A stretch of 17,317 nt of DNA from Ectocarpus siliculosus (lineage: Eukaryota > Sar > Phaeophyceae > Ectocarpales > Ectocarpaceae). The notes below the pieces were generated by a model that saw nothing but the letters and a program-made list of their open reading frames with translations, had not been told where the DNA came from and ran no database searches. Positions 1 to 9,429 of this stretch are shown piece by piece. A program made the translations under genes and the position numbers. Each line of letters begins with the position of its first letter. Within the stretch, counting starts at the first letter, position 1. The stretch spans positions 4,238,334-4,255,650 of the forward strand of contig FN649742.1 of the NCBI GenBank assembly GCA_000310025.1, in the 5' to 3' direction.

Positions 1-589
1 GTTTTCTTGGGCGGGGCAGGGGCAGCAACAAATTCAAAAGGGGGGGGGGACTTCTTCAGGGAACCTCCAGGACACAGTTCGACAAAGGGGTAGAGCAGGT
101 TTTGAGGTTTCCGGCGGGGGAAACGTTGGAATTCTTTTAGAAGAAAGCCCAGGGGCATTCGTTTAATGGCCCCCTTTTTCATGGATTTTACCTTCTTCGG
201 GGGGTTGTTTTGGAACGGGGGTGGAAAACAACCCGGGGGTAGGAGTAGGGAGAGGGGGGGGGGGGGGGGGCATAGTGCGAAGAAGGGAACGGGAAAGCAA
301 GGGAGAGGTGGAGGGGGAACGTGAGACGGCTTGGTGCAACCAGCTGCGGGCGATCTTCATGGAACAAAGAGAGCTGAAAGCACGACTTATACTACTAAAA
401 GGAGGAGACATAAAGCAAGTCCCCAAGAAAGGCCCGCAGGGGGTAAGCAATGCACCGGGACAGTCGTGGTCCGAAGTGAAGAAGATGTAGATGTAGCACC
501 CAAGCATCCAACTTTTGGGAACCGTCGCCTTGAACGAGCAGCCAAAAGCGGCGGCGAGCAATAAAAGAGAAACGATGGATGTTCAGTAC
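1..589. other. Presumed ORC4 intron, no coding exon recognised
   Basis: This stretch lies immediately past the GT donor at 589 on the minus strand. I looked in all minus-strand frames for the next ORC4 segment (a LSFLLEAL-like helix or the Walker B DEFD) and found none, so it is most simply intron. It contains G homopolymers at 40-49 (10 G) and 254-270 (17 G), which may be G-quadruplex-prone or poorly sequenced. Confidence 0.5.
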
Positions 590-712
590 CTGGTGTACAC
601 GGAGCCTTGCGTGGCAGCCCCCGTGATGCCGAGCTGCTGTACGATTTCCCTCATGGCCACGCCGTCGGTATCCTGCGCCGCTCCGTTCAGATATACCGCG
701 CGAAAAGGCTGC

Positions 713-761
<49 letters not shown>

Positions 762-2236
762 TGTGCTGGTGCCATCTTTCTGCCTGCTCCTCCTCCTCCT
801 CCTCTTCCTCCTCCTCCTCCTCCTCGTGCCGATGAGGCGACGACGACGCGGGCTGCCCAGCGCTCCCACCCTCCACAGACGAAACACCTCCCGACCCGCC
901 TGTTCCTCCCCCCTCCCCCGCCGCCGGGGAATTCTTCTTCTGCCTCTTTCGCTTCCCGTGCCCCGCCGACGCTGCTGCGGTCGCACCCTTCGCTTTTGCG
1001 AGGGACGAAGCTTCCTGCGCCAGGCTGCGGAGCACGCTATCGAGGACCAGAGACTTGCCCGTGCCGGTGTTGCCGAGAAGGAGGGCGCTCTGGCTCTGGC
1101 GGTCGAAGATCGTTCGCCGGAGCACCTGGAAAAACCAAACAGAGAGAGAGAAAAAATGGTATGTTCACGTTACTCTTGTGTTGGGATACAGACATAGCCC
1201 GCTCTTTAGAGAAAATCTGTTGAGAAGACTAGGCTCAGGCTTGAACCAAAAAAACATGACAAGAAGGGTGAATACAGCTTAGCGGTGGACCCTGGGCTAG
1301 ACCCAAAAGTATATACATAGTGAATGCTCAACCTGGCGACGAAAAAAGAAACCGGAACTCGACAAAAAATCGACGTTTCTCATAAGCGGTCGGGTACGCT
1401 TTAATATAGACCATAGACCTACACTTTCCTATACTTTCACTGTTTTGGTGGGCGAGTAAACGAGCTTTGAAAATCGGTCCCGGGGGTACGTGGGTATCTT
1501 GCGCAACCTACGATGGGGCAGATAGAACAACAGCAGTCATCCTCTCGTTTGAGCTCCCCTGTCAAACCGTGTATGAGCGGAAGCACAGCAGGGCCGTGCG
1601 CACTCAACAGAGAGCAGCATGTGCAAAAAAACTGTCGGGTGTAGACTACATACAGCAGAACGCATGTCTGGCGAGGCGACGTTAGTTGAGAAATCTCCAG
1701 CTGCCCTACTTGTACATACAATAGTTGTCTCTGTGGGAACATGTACATCACGCGGCACGGCTTGCAATCAAATCAACCACACTTGCACACGAAAGTAGGA
1801 TCTGGAACCTTCTAGAAAGCAGCTTGTCTCAAGGTTTAGCTCTCGCTCCCGAGCACCCTGCTGTTATATCCCCTGTAGCTTCCAGCGTAGACGCTTGTCG
1901 CACCGTGCGCGCGCAAATTGCCCTATTCTCTTCGTACAAAGGCAGTCTATTTTGAATTTTGAAAACAATTTCGAAGACAGCAGTTGCCAACGAGCGACAC
2001 ACCAAAACACCCATGAACCTACTAACAAGGATGCACGCTGCTTTATCTCTCACCCTCCTCAACTCTTCGCACTGCGTGTGGCGCCCCGACGGCCACAAGT
2101 GCCCCCACGCAGACGCGCCTTGTTCCTCTCCGTCCGGGTGCGAGGCGGCTCGTTCCCGCTTCGAAACTTGGGGGCCGTAGGCCAACCGACGTCGCAGGAA
2201 GGCCTTGCAGTGTCGCATGGAATTATCATCGCACAT
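590..2236 (-). CDS. ORC4: Origin recognition complex subunit 4, N-terminal part (two exons, continues off the left edge)
   Basis: ORC4 is the AAA+ family subunit of the nuclear complex that marks replication origins. Two exons are visible on the minus strand: 2236-2054 (61 codons) and 1125-590, separated by a 928-base GT-AG intron. Both sides of that intron are phase 0. The join reads CEELRR/VLRRTIFDRQSQ, then SALLLGNTGTGKS. This aligns without gaps to the human stretch ending in the Walker A motif, as I remember it, with GNTGTGKS in the GxxxxGK[ST] position. After a low-complexity insert the domain resumes as FRAVYLNGAAQDTDGVAMRE, matching the human LQVHLNG region. The exon ends at a donor (CAG/GTACTG) at 590. 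Walker B, sensor and winged-helix parts are outside the window. The start at 2236 (MCDDNSMRHC) was chosen as the first Met before the conserved FLRRRL helix; 2218 is an alternative, and an upstream 5' exon cannot be excluded. The family call is strong; the exact start is less so. Confidence 0.85.
715..759 (-). repeat. (CAG)15 triplet run encoding polyglutamine in ORC4
   Basis: Fifteen uninterrupted CTG units on the plus strand read as CAG on the coding minus strand. They encode 15 Gln just before the FRAVYLNG beta-strand of ORC4. A pure triplet run of this length is likely to vary between strains. The same run produces long Leu or Ser ORFs in other frames, which are artefacts. Confidence 0.95.
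787..825 (-). repeat. GAG/GAA triplet run encoding 13 Glu in ORC4
   Basis: Thirteen CTC/TTC triplets on the plus strand read as GAG (one GAA) on the coding strand. They give a polyglutamate block 27 bases from the CAG run. Together with a Gly/Ser-rich stretch and the basic GKRKRQKK motif, they form the insert between the Walker A helix and the next beta-strand of ORC4. Confidence 0.95.
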
Positions 2237-2603
2237 TACTACTGCACTGAGTGCTTCCCCTCCCCACCTCGGGCCTCGCAGCTGCACCAGGTGTGTGTGT
2301 TCACCCGTTCACCCCCGTCGCTTGTCCGCTCCCAGCCCCATGCCCAGCTCCCAGCTCCCAGCTCTTGGCTCCCAATCTGCTGGTTCTGCTGGTTTTTCTT
2401 CAGGTGGTTCGTGCGGCGCAATGGGTGACGCTTGAAAATACTATAATAGTGAGCCCTTGGGGACGAGGAAGAGGGACCGGTGTCACGCGCCCAGTACCCA
2501 CGCCGGCAACGACCCTTCTCTGCTATGGACGCACAACCACTTTGCAAGGGTGAGGACGGTCGGATGTAGAACCTCTGAAATTGCACCGGAACGGCGGTAG
2601 TAA
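2237..2603. promoter_or_regulatory. Divergent intergenic region between ORC4 (-) and the coiled-coil gene (+)
   Basis: Only 367 bases separate the two proposed start codons, which point away from each other, so this interval should hold both 5' UTRs and both promoters. A TATA-like TATAATA lies at 2442-2448, about 156 bases upstream of the plus-strand ATG. A run of CCCAGCTC-like repeats lies at about 2334-2372. No firm element can be named from sequence alone. A 5' UTR intron of ORC4 ending near 2240 is possible. Confidence 0.35.
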
Positions 2604-4149
2604 ATGACTTCCGAGGAGGACGAAGCGGAGAGAAAGGCTACTTTCGAGGGGGAAGAACAATCTGGACGAAAAGCTTCTTCCGCGGCAGATCACCAAGGTT
2701 ATGGCGACGCCCCTTCGCCCGTTCACCATGACGGCCACACCACAATATCTTCCAAGCTGGAGGACGAATGGCCCGAGATTGAGCTGGGGGGGGAGAAAGG
2801 TCTCGTTGTTTGCTCCATCGACGTGCAGCTGCTCACGGGTGGGTGGGCAGAGTGTGTCACAATCACAAAGTCTGTTTGGTGCCTACATGTACACACATCA
2901 ACAAACAACGAACACAGCGTGACATGCACGTCTCACCAGTAGATAGATGCGGCTTGTGCCCTCCCGGACAAATGTATGGTGATGATCACATGATGTGGTG
3001 AGTGTACTGCAGCATTTTGTGTTGAGTTCGATGTTGACGCAAACACACACTGCAGCCCAACCACAGGGACATAAATCGTGGGCCCTTTCTTAGGAAAAAT
3101 ACGGGTGTACCTGGATGCACACTTGTTTGCCCCTCAGGGCGGTTGCCCCGAAAACACTTGCTACTAGGCCAAAAATGGCTCAACTGTATGAGCAACAACG
3201 AAACATACCATCAATTAACCCCCCCCGAAGACTCTGGAACCATCCCCCCTCCCAGCACGTACTGACTGCGGTGGCCTTTCGTGTAAATGTCTCGTGTGTC
3301 TGATACTTGACATAGCAACTTTACTTTAATACCCTTCACCCGTCTCTACCTATAGACACCGTCCAGGTGATGCACTCCCAGATCGCCCTGCTGCGGCAGA
3401 CCGTGCTAGACCTGCGGGAGACAAAGGCGCAAGAGATTGGAGACCTTCGTCGGCAAATCGACGCCCTCGAAACGTCGGGTCCAGGCAACGCGAAAGCTCG
3501 GTTCGACGACATTGACTCGAGACTGCGGGCGGTAGAACAGCAGCCTGGTGGGAGTGGAATGGTGAGACACCCCTTGATGACCAGTTTTCGACCAACCGGG
3601 GGGGGGGGGGGGGAGACGTGTTTTTTCTGTTTCCATGAGTGAATTTTGGAGGTGTGGAATGAAGTTTGGAGGTCAACCAGTGGCGTCGTTTGACCACCCG
3701 GAGCGAGGAGTAACCACTTTACATCTCCGTTCAGGCTTGTTTCGTACGAGTATCCATTTTCTGAAAAACGTGGACGCCCGCTGGGAGAAAGACCATGAGA
3801 AAATCCGAGCGATCATCGCTTACAGGCTGGACCGCCCCCCCCCTGTACCATACGGTGTAGACGTGTAGACTGGTCTCATCTCAAAACAAAATCAAGACAC
3901 ACGGTTGACTCATGTTTTCACCGTCCTTCTTCGGGCTCCATGCCCTCACGCCTACCCATCATTTCAACAATACGCAAAAAAACAAAAATGACGAGAAAAG
4001 AGTGCTGGCGACAGTGAGCGGCTCGAACTCCTGGAGGGGGCTGTGTGGGGCGGGAGCACTGCGGTGAGGAAGTCATTGGACATGGACATTGGTAAATCGT
4101 CCGAGGAAGATGCCCCGACCGAAGTAAATACCCCAGACGAACCAGACGA

Positions 4150-4182
<33 letters not shown>

Positions 4183-7100
4183 GTCAACGGCGGTTGAAGA
4201 TGTTGATATTGACGACGAAGGCGGAGATGGAGAGGGGGGGCAGGGCAGGGAGGAGAAACAAGCCGCCGCTGCCACCGCACGGAAATCACCTAAGATGAAA
4301 ACAGTAGCGAAGACGGTGCTCATGCTTGGGGGAAGAATGGCCCTGTGCCCCAAAGTGGAAACTCTTCAGAGTCAGGTGTGTGAGCGGTGGGTTCGGTCGA
4401 TTCTTCTTCGTTGCCTCTGCTTCTTTTTCCGGCTGTGCTGACATGCCGGGTGGTCGTGTGCCTATTGCAACTTGTTGGATTTCCGTTGTGGCTGAAAAAG
4501 CTTACTTGTTCGAAAACTTTCAAGGGGTGAACGGTCAGCATTGTCAACGGGGACTGGTGAAGACAGAAGCATCGATGTGCTTTTCGTTCATGACGCCTAC
4601 TTACATCACCAAACGTATGTATTTTCCCATCTCTCCTAGCAGTAAGTCACCCATTGTGGGACTAAACCTAACAATCTTGCCAAGAGGGCCTGAAGTACGA
4701 ATAGGTTTTCTTGATGGGGTTTGAACCGCGTAGGCGGTACGACAGGCAAGGGTGTTTATGCCAGGCCTCCCGGAGAGCCAAAGTTTGGCGAGATGGAACT
4801 GTATCTCGGGCTCACCCGCGTGATGTATACGTACGCTCGAGACGCAACAGCGGAGGGCTCGGTGTAAGGCTCTTGGAGTCGGATGGGCACTGGTCCAGGA
4901 TCTCTGCCCGCCCTTAAGTTGTTGACCAAATCGGAACCGAAAGTCGCAACCCTTCCTTGGGAAGTTCGGCAGTGAACCGCCAGCTAGGAGCGAACTAAGC
5001 GCACCAAAGTTATTTACCCTGCACGCCACTCCCCATTTCTCTGCCAATCTCACCAGCCTTCGCGAAATGGGCCCGAACAGTGGCAACGCTTTTCCTATGC
5101 AACATTGTGGGCGAACGTATTTCCTAGTGTCCCCCGCCCCCGTCCCCCCTCCGTCCTTACCAAAAGGTGGGTACCATCGGCGAGCGCGAGGATCGGATCG
5201 AAAGTCGAGTTGCGGCGCTCGAGAGAAAGCTTCTGGCCGATGCCGAGGGCGCCAAGGCGGCGGCGGCGGAGCGGAAGCGGAGGCTCCTCGATCGGCTGAT
5301 GCGACAGACAATCGTCCTGCGAAACACGATTATTGCGGAAGGGATGGCGGCAGGCACAGAAGGGAGAAGCGAGGGGGAATCGGAGGCGGCCCAAGAGGAG
5401 GATTGTTGGGCGGGGGTGCGGGAGGATATGGTGCGGGGTGGCCGTGGTAGCGGTGGTGTTGGGCAGGCCGCGGATGAGGAGGAGCTTATCCTCACGGCAC
5501 GCGCCAGGTACATTAACGCGATGGGTTCATACAGGAGACACCGTTGGCGCTGTTGGTCGTATCTAGACTCGGCCGTGCACGGGCTGAGCTCTCGCTTACA
5601 GCTAGCTAGCTCGACAAGCTCGTTCAACCGCTCTGGCTTTGCGGATAGTGTCTTTTGGGGCATCTTTGGTCAGGTTAACAGCCGTTGTGTGACAGTATGG
5701 GCGTACGGAAGCCGCTCATCCGAGGTAATTCCCGCGACAAGATCCGCTCTGTGCGATATCACGTCAACAATTTATTATTATTCTCAGCAGGTTCGACAGG
5801 AGAGTCAGCTCTTAACATTCATGTGCAGGGAAGATCCGCCCCTCTTGCGCGTAATGCGACAGACACTACCAGACACTAGACACGGTAATCGATTTGCCAA
5901 ATCTCTGCGTGCAGCACCGCTCTTTCAGGACAACACCTCCAAATTCTCCAAGGACAACGATCAACTGCAATGTAGACCGACTATGAATACACTTCGTTCA
6001 CTCAACTCTGGCCGATGAAACAACTCGTGGCGTGTGCCGCACTTGTGACGACGCTAGGCTGGCCTGGCTAGAGAGTTGCGCCGAGAACACGCCGTCTTCG
6101 GGGGGGATCGCCGGCTCCGGCCCCGCGGGCAGCGGCGATGATGCCGAGACGGAGCGAAACGACCAACCAGCAACTAGCGACAATGGTGATATCGATTTAG
6201 TTGTCCCCGAAGAGGGCGGTACGCCAGCAAGTGGTATGAGTGATGATGTTGGTCAGCGGCGGGCGGCGGGCGCTTTGCCGGCGGAGGCGTGGACTGCGCC
6301 CGGAGATGAAGGAGGAGGAGGCCGTGGCGGCGGCGGCTGGGCTGGAAGGCGCCGAAGCAGCGGGGGCACCGGTGGCGGCGACGCGGACGGGGAGGTGGCC
6401 CGGCTGTGGCGCTGGATGGATGAAATTGAGAGCCGCATCTACCGGAGATGTTCCGACAGAGGAAGACTACCTTCACGGGTATGGCAGCAGTGTATGCCGC
6501 GGGGGTAGATGGTCTCTGTTCACGCTCGTATCAGATGAACAGTTGGCAGTATGACCTGGTCATTCTGTTCACGCTCGTATCAGATGAACAGTTGGCAGTA
6601 TGACCTGGTCATTTTACGTCGAGTCTGTAGGCGCTGCCGTGTTGAGAGACCACGCCTCGACCACGCACTCGATTCATTTCACACACCCTTACTCTTTGCG
6701 GGATTCACGAACTCTCTCTGCCCCATGCGTGTAATTACTTTTTTCAATCGACGAACGGCAAACCACCCAGGGGGCTGGAGACGTCGTAACCTCCAAGGCT
6801 GGGGAGGTAACCGGCGCCGACCTCCAAAACCTCCAGGATTCTGTCGAGCTCTCGTCGCTCGCAATGGGAAACAAGCTTGAGGAAGGCCTGGCCACACTCG
6901 ACGAGCGCATGAACCTCTTAGAAGGCAACGTCCGGTCGGTGAAAGCCAGGGCGCTGTCAAGGTCGGCACTCGACGCGGTGTCCGCTGCCGCCACTGCCGC
7001 TGCGGCGGCTGCCGTCCCAGGCGGCAGCGGGCACCCGCCGCCGCCGCTCGTGATCGCCCCGCCCGACGACAGCCGGATCGAAGAGATCCTGGCCGGCGTG

Positions 7101-9345
7101 CTCGGGGACGAGATCCCCACGCTGCGGCGCGACTTGGGAGGCGTTACGGAGCGGGTGGCGCACTTGGAGGCGACGGTGGCAGAAGACGGCGCTGGGGGGG
7201 CGGGCCTGAGCGTCGAGGAGGCGGCCGCCGCTGCCGCGGACGCGGCGTCCCGGCTGGCCAACGAGGAGACCCAGGCAAGGTTGGCCGCGGAGATGTCGGC
7301 ACTAGAGGAGAGGGTGGACCGGCGCGCCAGGGAGGAGGCCAGGCGGGCGAGGGAGGAGCGGGAGGCCGCAGAAGCGCGGGGGGCGATGCGGCGGGTGTCG
7401 GCGACGGTCTCGGCGTACACGGCGGACTTGGCGACGCGGCTGGACGGGCTCAAGTCGGAGCACGAGGAACAGGGGGCGGTGGTGACGCGAACGGCGGAGG
7501 AACTTGCCGCCGCCGAGGCCGGCCTGAGGACTCTAGGGTCGGAGCTCGTTGGGCTGGGACAGGTTGCCAACAGCGTGAGTGTGTATAAGGTTGGCTCCGC
7601 TTGGTTGTTCGCCCAGGTTGGTTTGGGCCCCTCGAATTTTGCAGGAGGAAATACGTTGTTCCGAAAAAAGACCCAGCAGGCGAATATTCGGTCTTTGATG
7701 TAGAATGTGGTCTCCAGTCGTTCACCTTCCTAGAGGAGTTGTGCACCTTCACGGCACTGCACGCGTACCCGGGCCCTCGTCTTCTTCCCGCCGATCCCTC
7801 CATCTTGTTACAATCTGTCGAGACCCACCACTAAACGAAAACTTGCTTGAACTATATAACAACATTAGGTGTCCATGGTTGTGGACGGGAAAGCCGATCA
7901 GACGGACGTGGAGGCGTTGAAGCACGCCATGCAAAGGCTGGATGCCACCGTTACGGCCAAGGCCCGGGGAAGCTCGGCCACGGCGGCGAGAGACGCCGAG
8001 GCTATGGGAGCGCTGCAGGTCGCCTTCAGGGACATGTCTGCCAGCATGGAGGGAAGCATTCGAAAGCTTCAACAGGTCTGTTCTGGTGGTGTGTCGTGTT
8101 GATCATGTGCACGCAGTGGTGTAGCGAGCACTCGCCCGCGCGACGCTTGGATAGTGTCTTCTGCTCTTCGGGTCGCAGCTCGTCGATGATTCCTATCAAG
8201 AATTTCTGCTAACCATGTGGGCGCGCTTCAACGGGGGGCCGCCCACCCGCTGCCCTTTTTGTTGGAAAACGTGTTTGCTTCGGATTCCCATAGGCACAGG
8301 CGGCTGCCGGGAGCATCAAGGTCAAGCCCCTGCTAGACAGAGTGGTGAAGGAGCTCACCGAGGCAGGCATGCTGCCGGACCCAGACGCCGGGCAGGGCGC
8401 TGTAGGGCGCTCGATGTGTCTATCGTGCAACCGCCCGATGACCGTCGCCGGAGACCAATCGAGCAGCAGGTGGGAAGATTGACGGGGTTGCGGCGGTGAA
8501 GAGGGTTGGGGACGGTATGCAGGGAGCGAGGGATGTACAAGAGCTCGGTCTGTTTGGTACACGGTATCATGCATGCCTATCCTTCACCTGCTTGTTTATC
8601 GAGGTCAAGCACACGATCGTTTCCAACTATAAGTAATGACAAGGGTTTTCGGTTTTTTGCTACGTATGTTTTCTGAACCAAAAACTGTTACGTCAAACCA
8701 ACGTTACTGTATGGTGGGAATCCTGATCCTTGAGGGACGAACCGAATCGTACGTTGCCCTTGGTACACTCACGAGCTCTAAGATTTGTGTTTTCTGTTTT
8801 TCAGGTTCGCCTCGCAGTTCCGAGGAGGCACACTCGGCAGCCGTATGGAGAAGATGTCATCGAACAACCCCATGCACATCAACAAGCCGTCGGTGATCTG
8901 GCGGGGGGGGTTCAAGATGCCGCCCCACAGAGTCCCAGCAAGCGCCCACGAACGACAACGGCAGCACCACCACCAGCATCGACAGCAGCAGCAACAACAA
9001 CGGCACCGGGCTGAAACAGCCGGGGCGGTGGGAGATGGCGGCCGGCGCGCTGGTGACAGTGGGGGAGGCGGGAGAATCACGACAGGCGCGTCCTCCTCTC
9101 AGATTCTGCCGCCGTCCGACGAAGTGCTAGGGCCAGGGGGAATTGATGCGTCAAGAGATGGCAGGTTGCCAGGGATTCCTAACATGCTCGATAGTACGAG
9201 CGCGGGGGGGCGTGAAACCGGGGGTGGTGCCGGGGTTGTCGGCGGTGTAGTAGGGGTAGGGGGTAGGAATAAGAGGGTGTCGGTGGGCTCCTTGGCGGCG
9301 TCGTCCGATGCGCCTCACAGGGGGAGGTTTGTGCGGCAGCGGTGA
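2604..9345 (+). CDS. Long coiled-coil protein with a QRICH2/DUF4795-like C-terminus, about ten exons
   Basis: Proposed exons: 2604 to about 2799; 3356-3547 (or to 3561); 3735 to about 3844; about 4019-4375; 5167-5507; 6058-6478; 6771-7574; 7869-8075; 8294-8469; 8805-9345. The product is near 1,100 residues. The first Met directly follows an in-frame TAA (2601-2603). From 4375 onward every join keeps frame: phases 0, 2, 0, 0, 0, 2. The protein is acidic and helical throughout, with repeated short RxxxLE-type segments such as RFDDIDSRLRAVEQQ, REDRIESRVAALERKLL and ERVAHLEATV. The C-terminal exons carry KADQTDVEALKHAMQRLD, then CLSCNRPM, then GGTLGSRMEK and DGRLPGIPNM. From memory this order matches the DUF4795 region of QRICH2 (CLSCDRP, then GGSH, then LPGI), a protein needed for sperm flagella in mammals. 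A flagellar or axonemal role is inference. The exon 1 donor and the exon 3/4 join are unresolved. No signal peptide or membrane segment is seen. Confidence 0.7.
4019..4375 (+). other. Exon 4 of the coiled-coil gene, acidic with polyalanine run
   Basis: The reading frame starts RLELLEGAVWGG. It continues through an acidic stretch (KSSEEDAPTEVNTPDEPDEP), nine GCA codons (4154-4180) giving polyalanine, and another acidic stretch (VEDVDIDDEGGDGEGG). It ends KVETLQSQ at a CAG/GTGTGT donor. The 5' edge is uncertain: AG dinucleotides at 4013-4014 and 4017-4018 both work, but each needs a different donor for exon 3, and all available donors near 3826-3865 are weak. The region is disordered rather than folded. 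Confidence 0.6.
5167..5507 (+). other. Exon 5 of the coiled-coil gene
   Basis: The acceptor AAAAG precedes GTGGGTACC. The reading begins VGTIGEREDRIESRVAALER, a clear heptad-like helix, then KLLADAEGAKAAAAERKRRL. It runs into an acidic/Gly-rich tail and ends LILTARA at CGCCAG/GTACAT in phase 2. Exon 6 at 6058 supplies the single missing base. The same frame stays open through most of the following intron, up to 6018. Confidence 0.65.
6058..6478 (+). other. Exon 6 of the coiled-coil gene
   Basis: The acceptor GACGCTAG precedes G/CTGGCCTGG. The reading LAWLESCAENTPSS is followed by a Gly/Ser/Asp-rich linker. It ends in a helix, EVARLWRWMDEIESRIYRR, and a donor CACGG/GTATGG in phase 0. The preceding exon ends in phase 2 and the next starts in phase 0, so both joins fit. 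The linker composition suggests a flexible spacer between coiled-coil blocks. Confidence 0.6.
6515..6612 (+). repeat. 49-bp perfect tandem duplication in intron 6
   Basis: The unit starting TCTGTTCACGCTCG and ending CCTGGTCAT occurs at 6515-6563 and again at 6564-6612 with no mismatch. It sits about 37 bases downstream of the proposed exon 6 donor. Each unit ends in a short inverted repeat, ATGACC-T-GGTCAT. Perfect identity implies a recent event. Confidence 0.95.
6771..7574 (+). other. Exon 7 of the coiled-coil gene, the main 268-residue coiled-coil block
   Basis: This is the largest exon, 268 codons with phase 0 at both ends. The acceptor is AACCACCCAG and the donor is CAGC/GTGAGTG. It starts GAGDVVTSKAGEVTGADLQN and passes through LATLDERMNLLEGNVRSVKA, a Pro/Gly break (GGSGHPPPPL), RIEEILAGVLGDEIPTLRRD and an Ala/Glu/Arg helix (AEMSALEERVDRRAREEARR). 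It ends near LGSELVGLGQVANS. The opposite strand also has a 293-codon open frame, which is a mirror of the GC-rich Ala/Glu/Arg codons and not a gene. Confidence 0.75.
7869..9345 (+). other. Exons 8-10: QRICH2/DUF4795-like C-terminal module
   Basis: Exon 8 (7869-8075) contains VDGKADQTDVEALKHAMQRL and ends SIRKLQQ. Exon 9 (8294-8469) reads AQAAAGSIKVKPLLDRVVKE and then GRSMCLSCNRPMTVAGDQSS. Exon 10 (8805-9345) completes the split codon as Arg and reads FASQFRGGTLGSRMEKMSSN and WRGGFKMPPHRVP, followed by a His/Gln-rich low-complexity tail, DGRLPGIPNM and a TGA stop. Phases agree at both joins (0/0 and 2/1). The single CxxC plus the order of motifs is the basis for the DUF4795 suggestion. I compared against memory only, so a profile search is the deciding test. 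Confidence 0.6.
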
Positions 9346-9407
9346 TACCACAGCATATTGTCGACCGGTTTCTCCGCCGCATGTCGGAAACTACTCCGTG
9401 GTATGCA

Positions 9408-9429
9408 TACAGCAGTATTAACTGCTGTA
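9408..9429. other. Perfect hairpin in the presumed 3' UTR of the coiled-coil gene
   Basis: TACAGCAGT and ACTGCTGTA form a perfect 9-bp inverted repeat around a 4-base ATTA loop. It lies 62 bases past the stop codon at 9345. It could be a 3' UTR structure. No AATAAA signal is visible next to it. Confidence 0.6.

Noticed and set aside
607-1197. Plus-strand ORF with a long leucine run
   Set aside because: The Leu run is the CTG repeat read on the non-coding strand. The minus strand encodes ORC4 with a Walker A motif.
3598-3613. 16-base G run near the 3' edge of exon 2
   Set aside because: Homopolymer in presumed intron. It could be G-quadruplex-prone or a sequencing artefact, but nothing ties it to a function.
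4700-4760. tRNA-like GGTTCAAACCC (B-box-like) on the minus strand
   Set aside because: No matching T-stem pairing, no A box at the right distance and no cloverleaf. Treated as chance.
4601-5311. 236-codon minus-strand ORF
   Set aside because: It spans an intron and the antisense of exon 5. I recognise no domain in it and the residue mix looks random. It has no splice or neighbour support.
6689-7570. 293-codon open frame on the minus strand
   Set aside because: It is the exact antisense of exon 7. GC-rich Ala/Glu/Arg codons leave the opposite strand free of stops and give a Ser/Ala-rich low-complexity product. The plus-strand reading has coiled-coil pattern and fitting splice sites.
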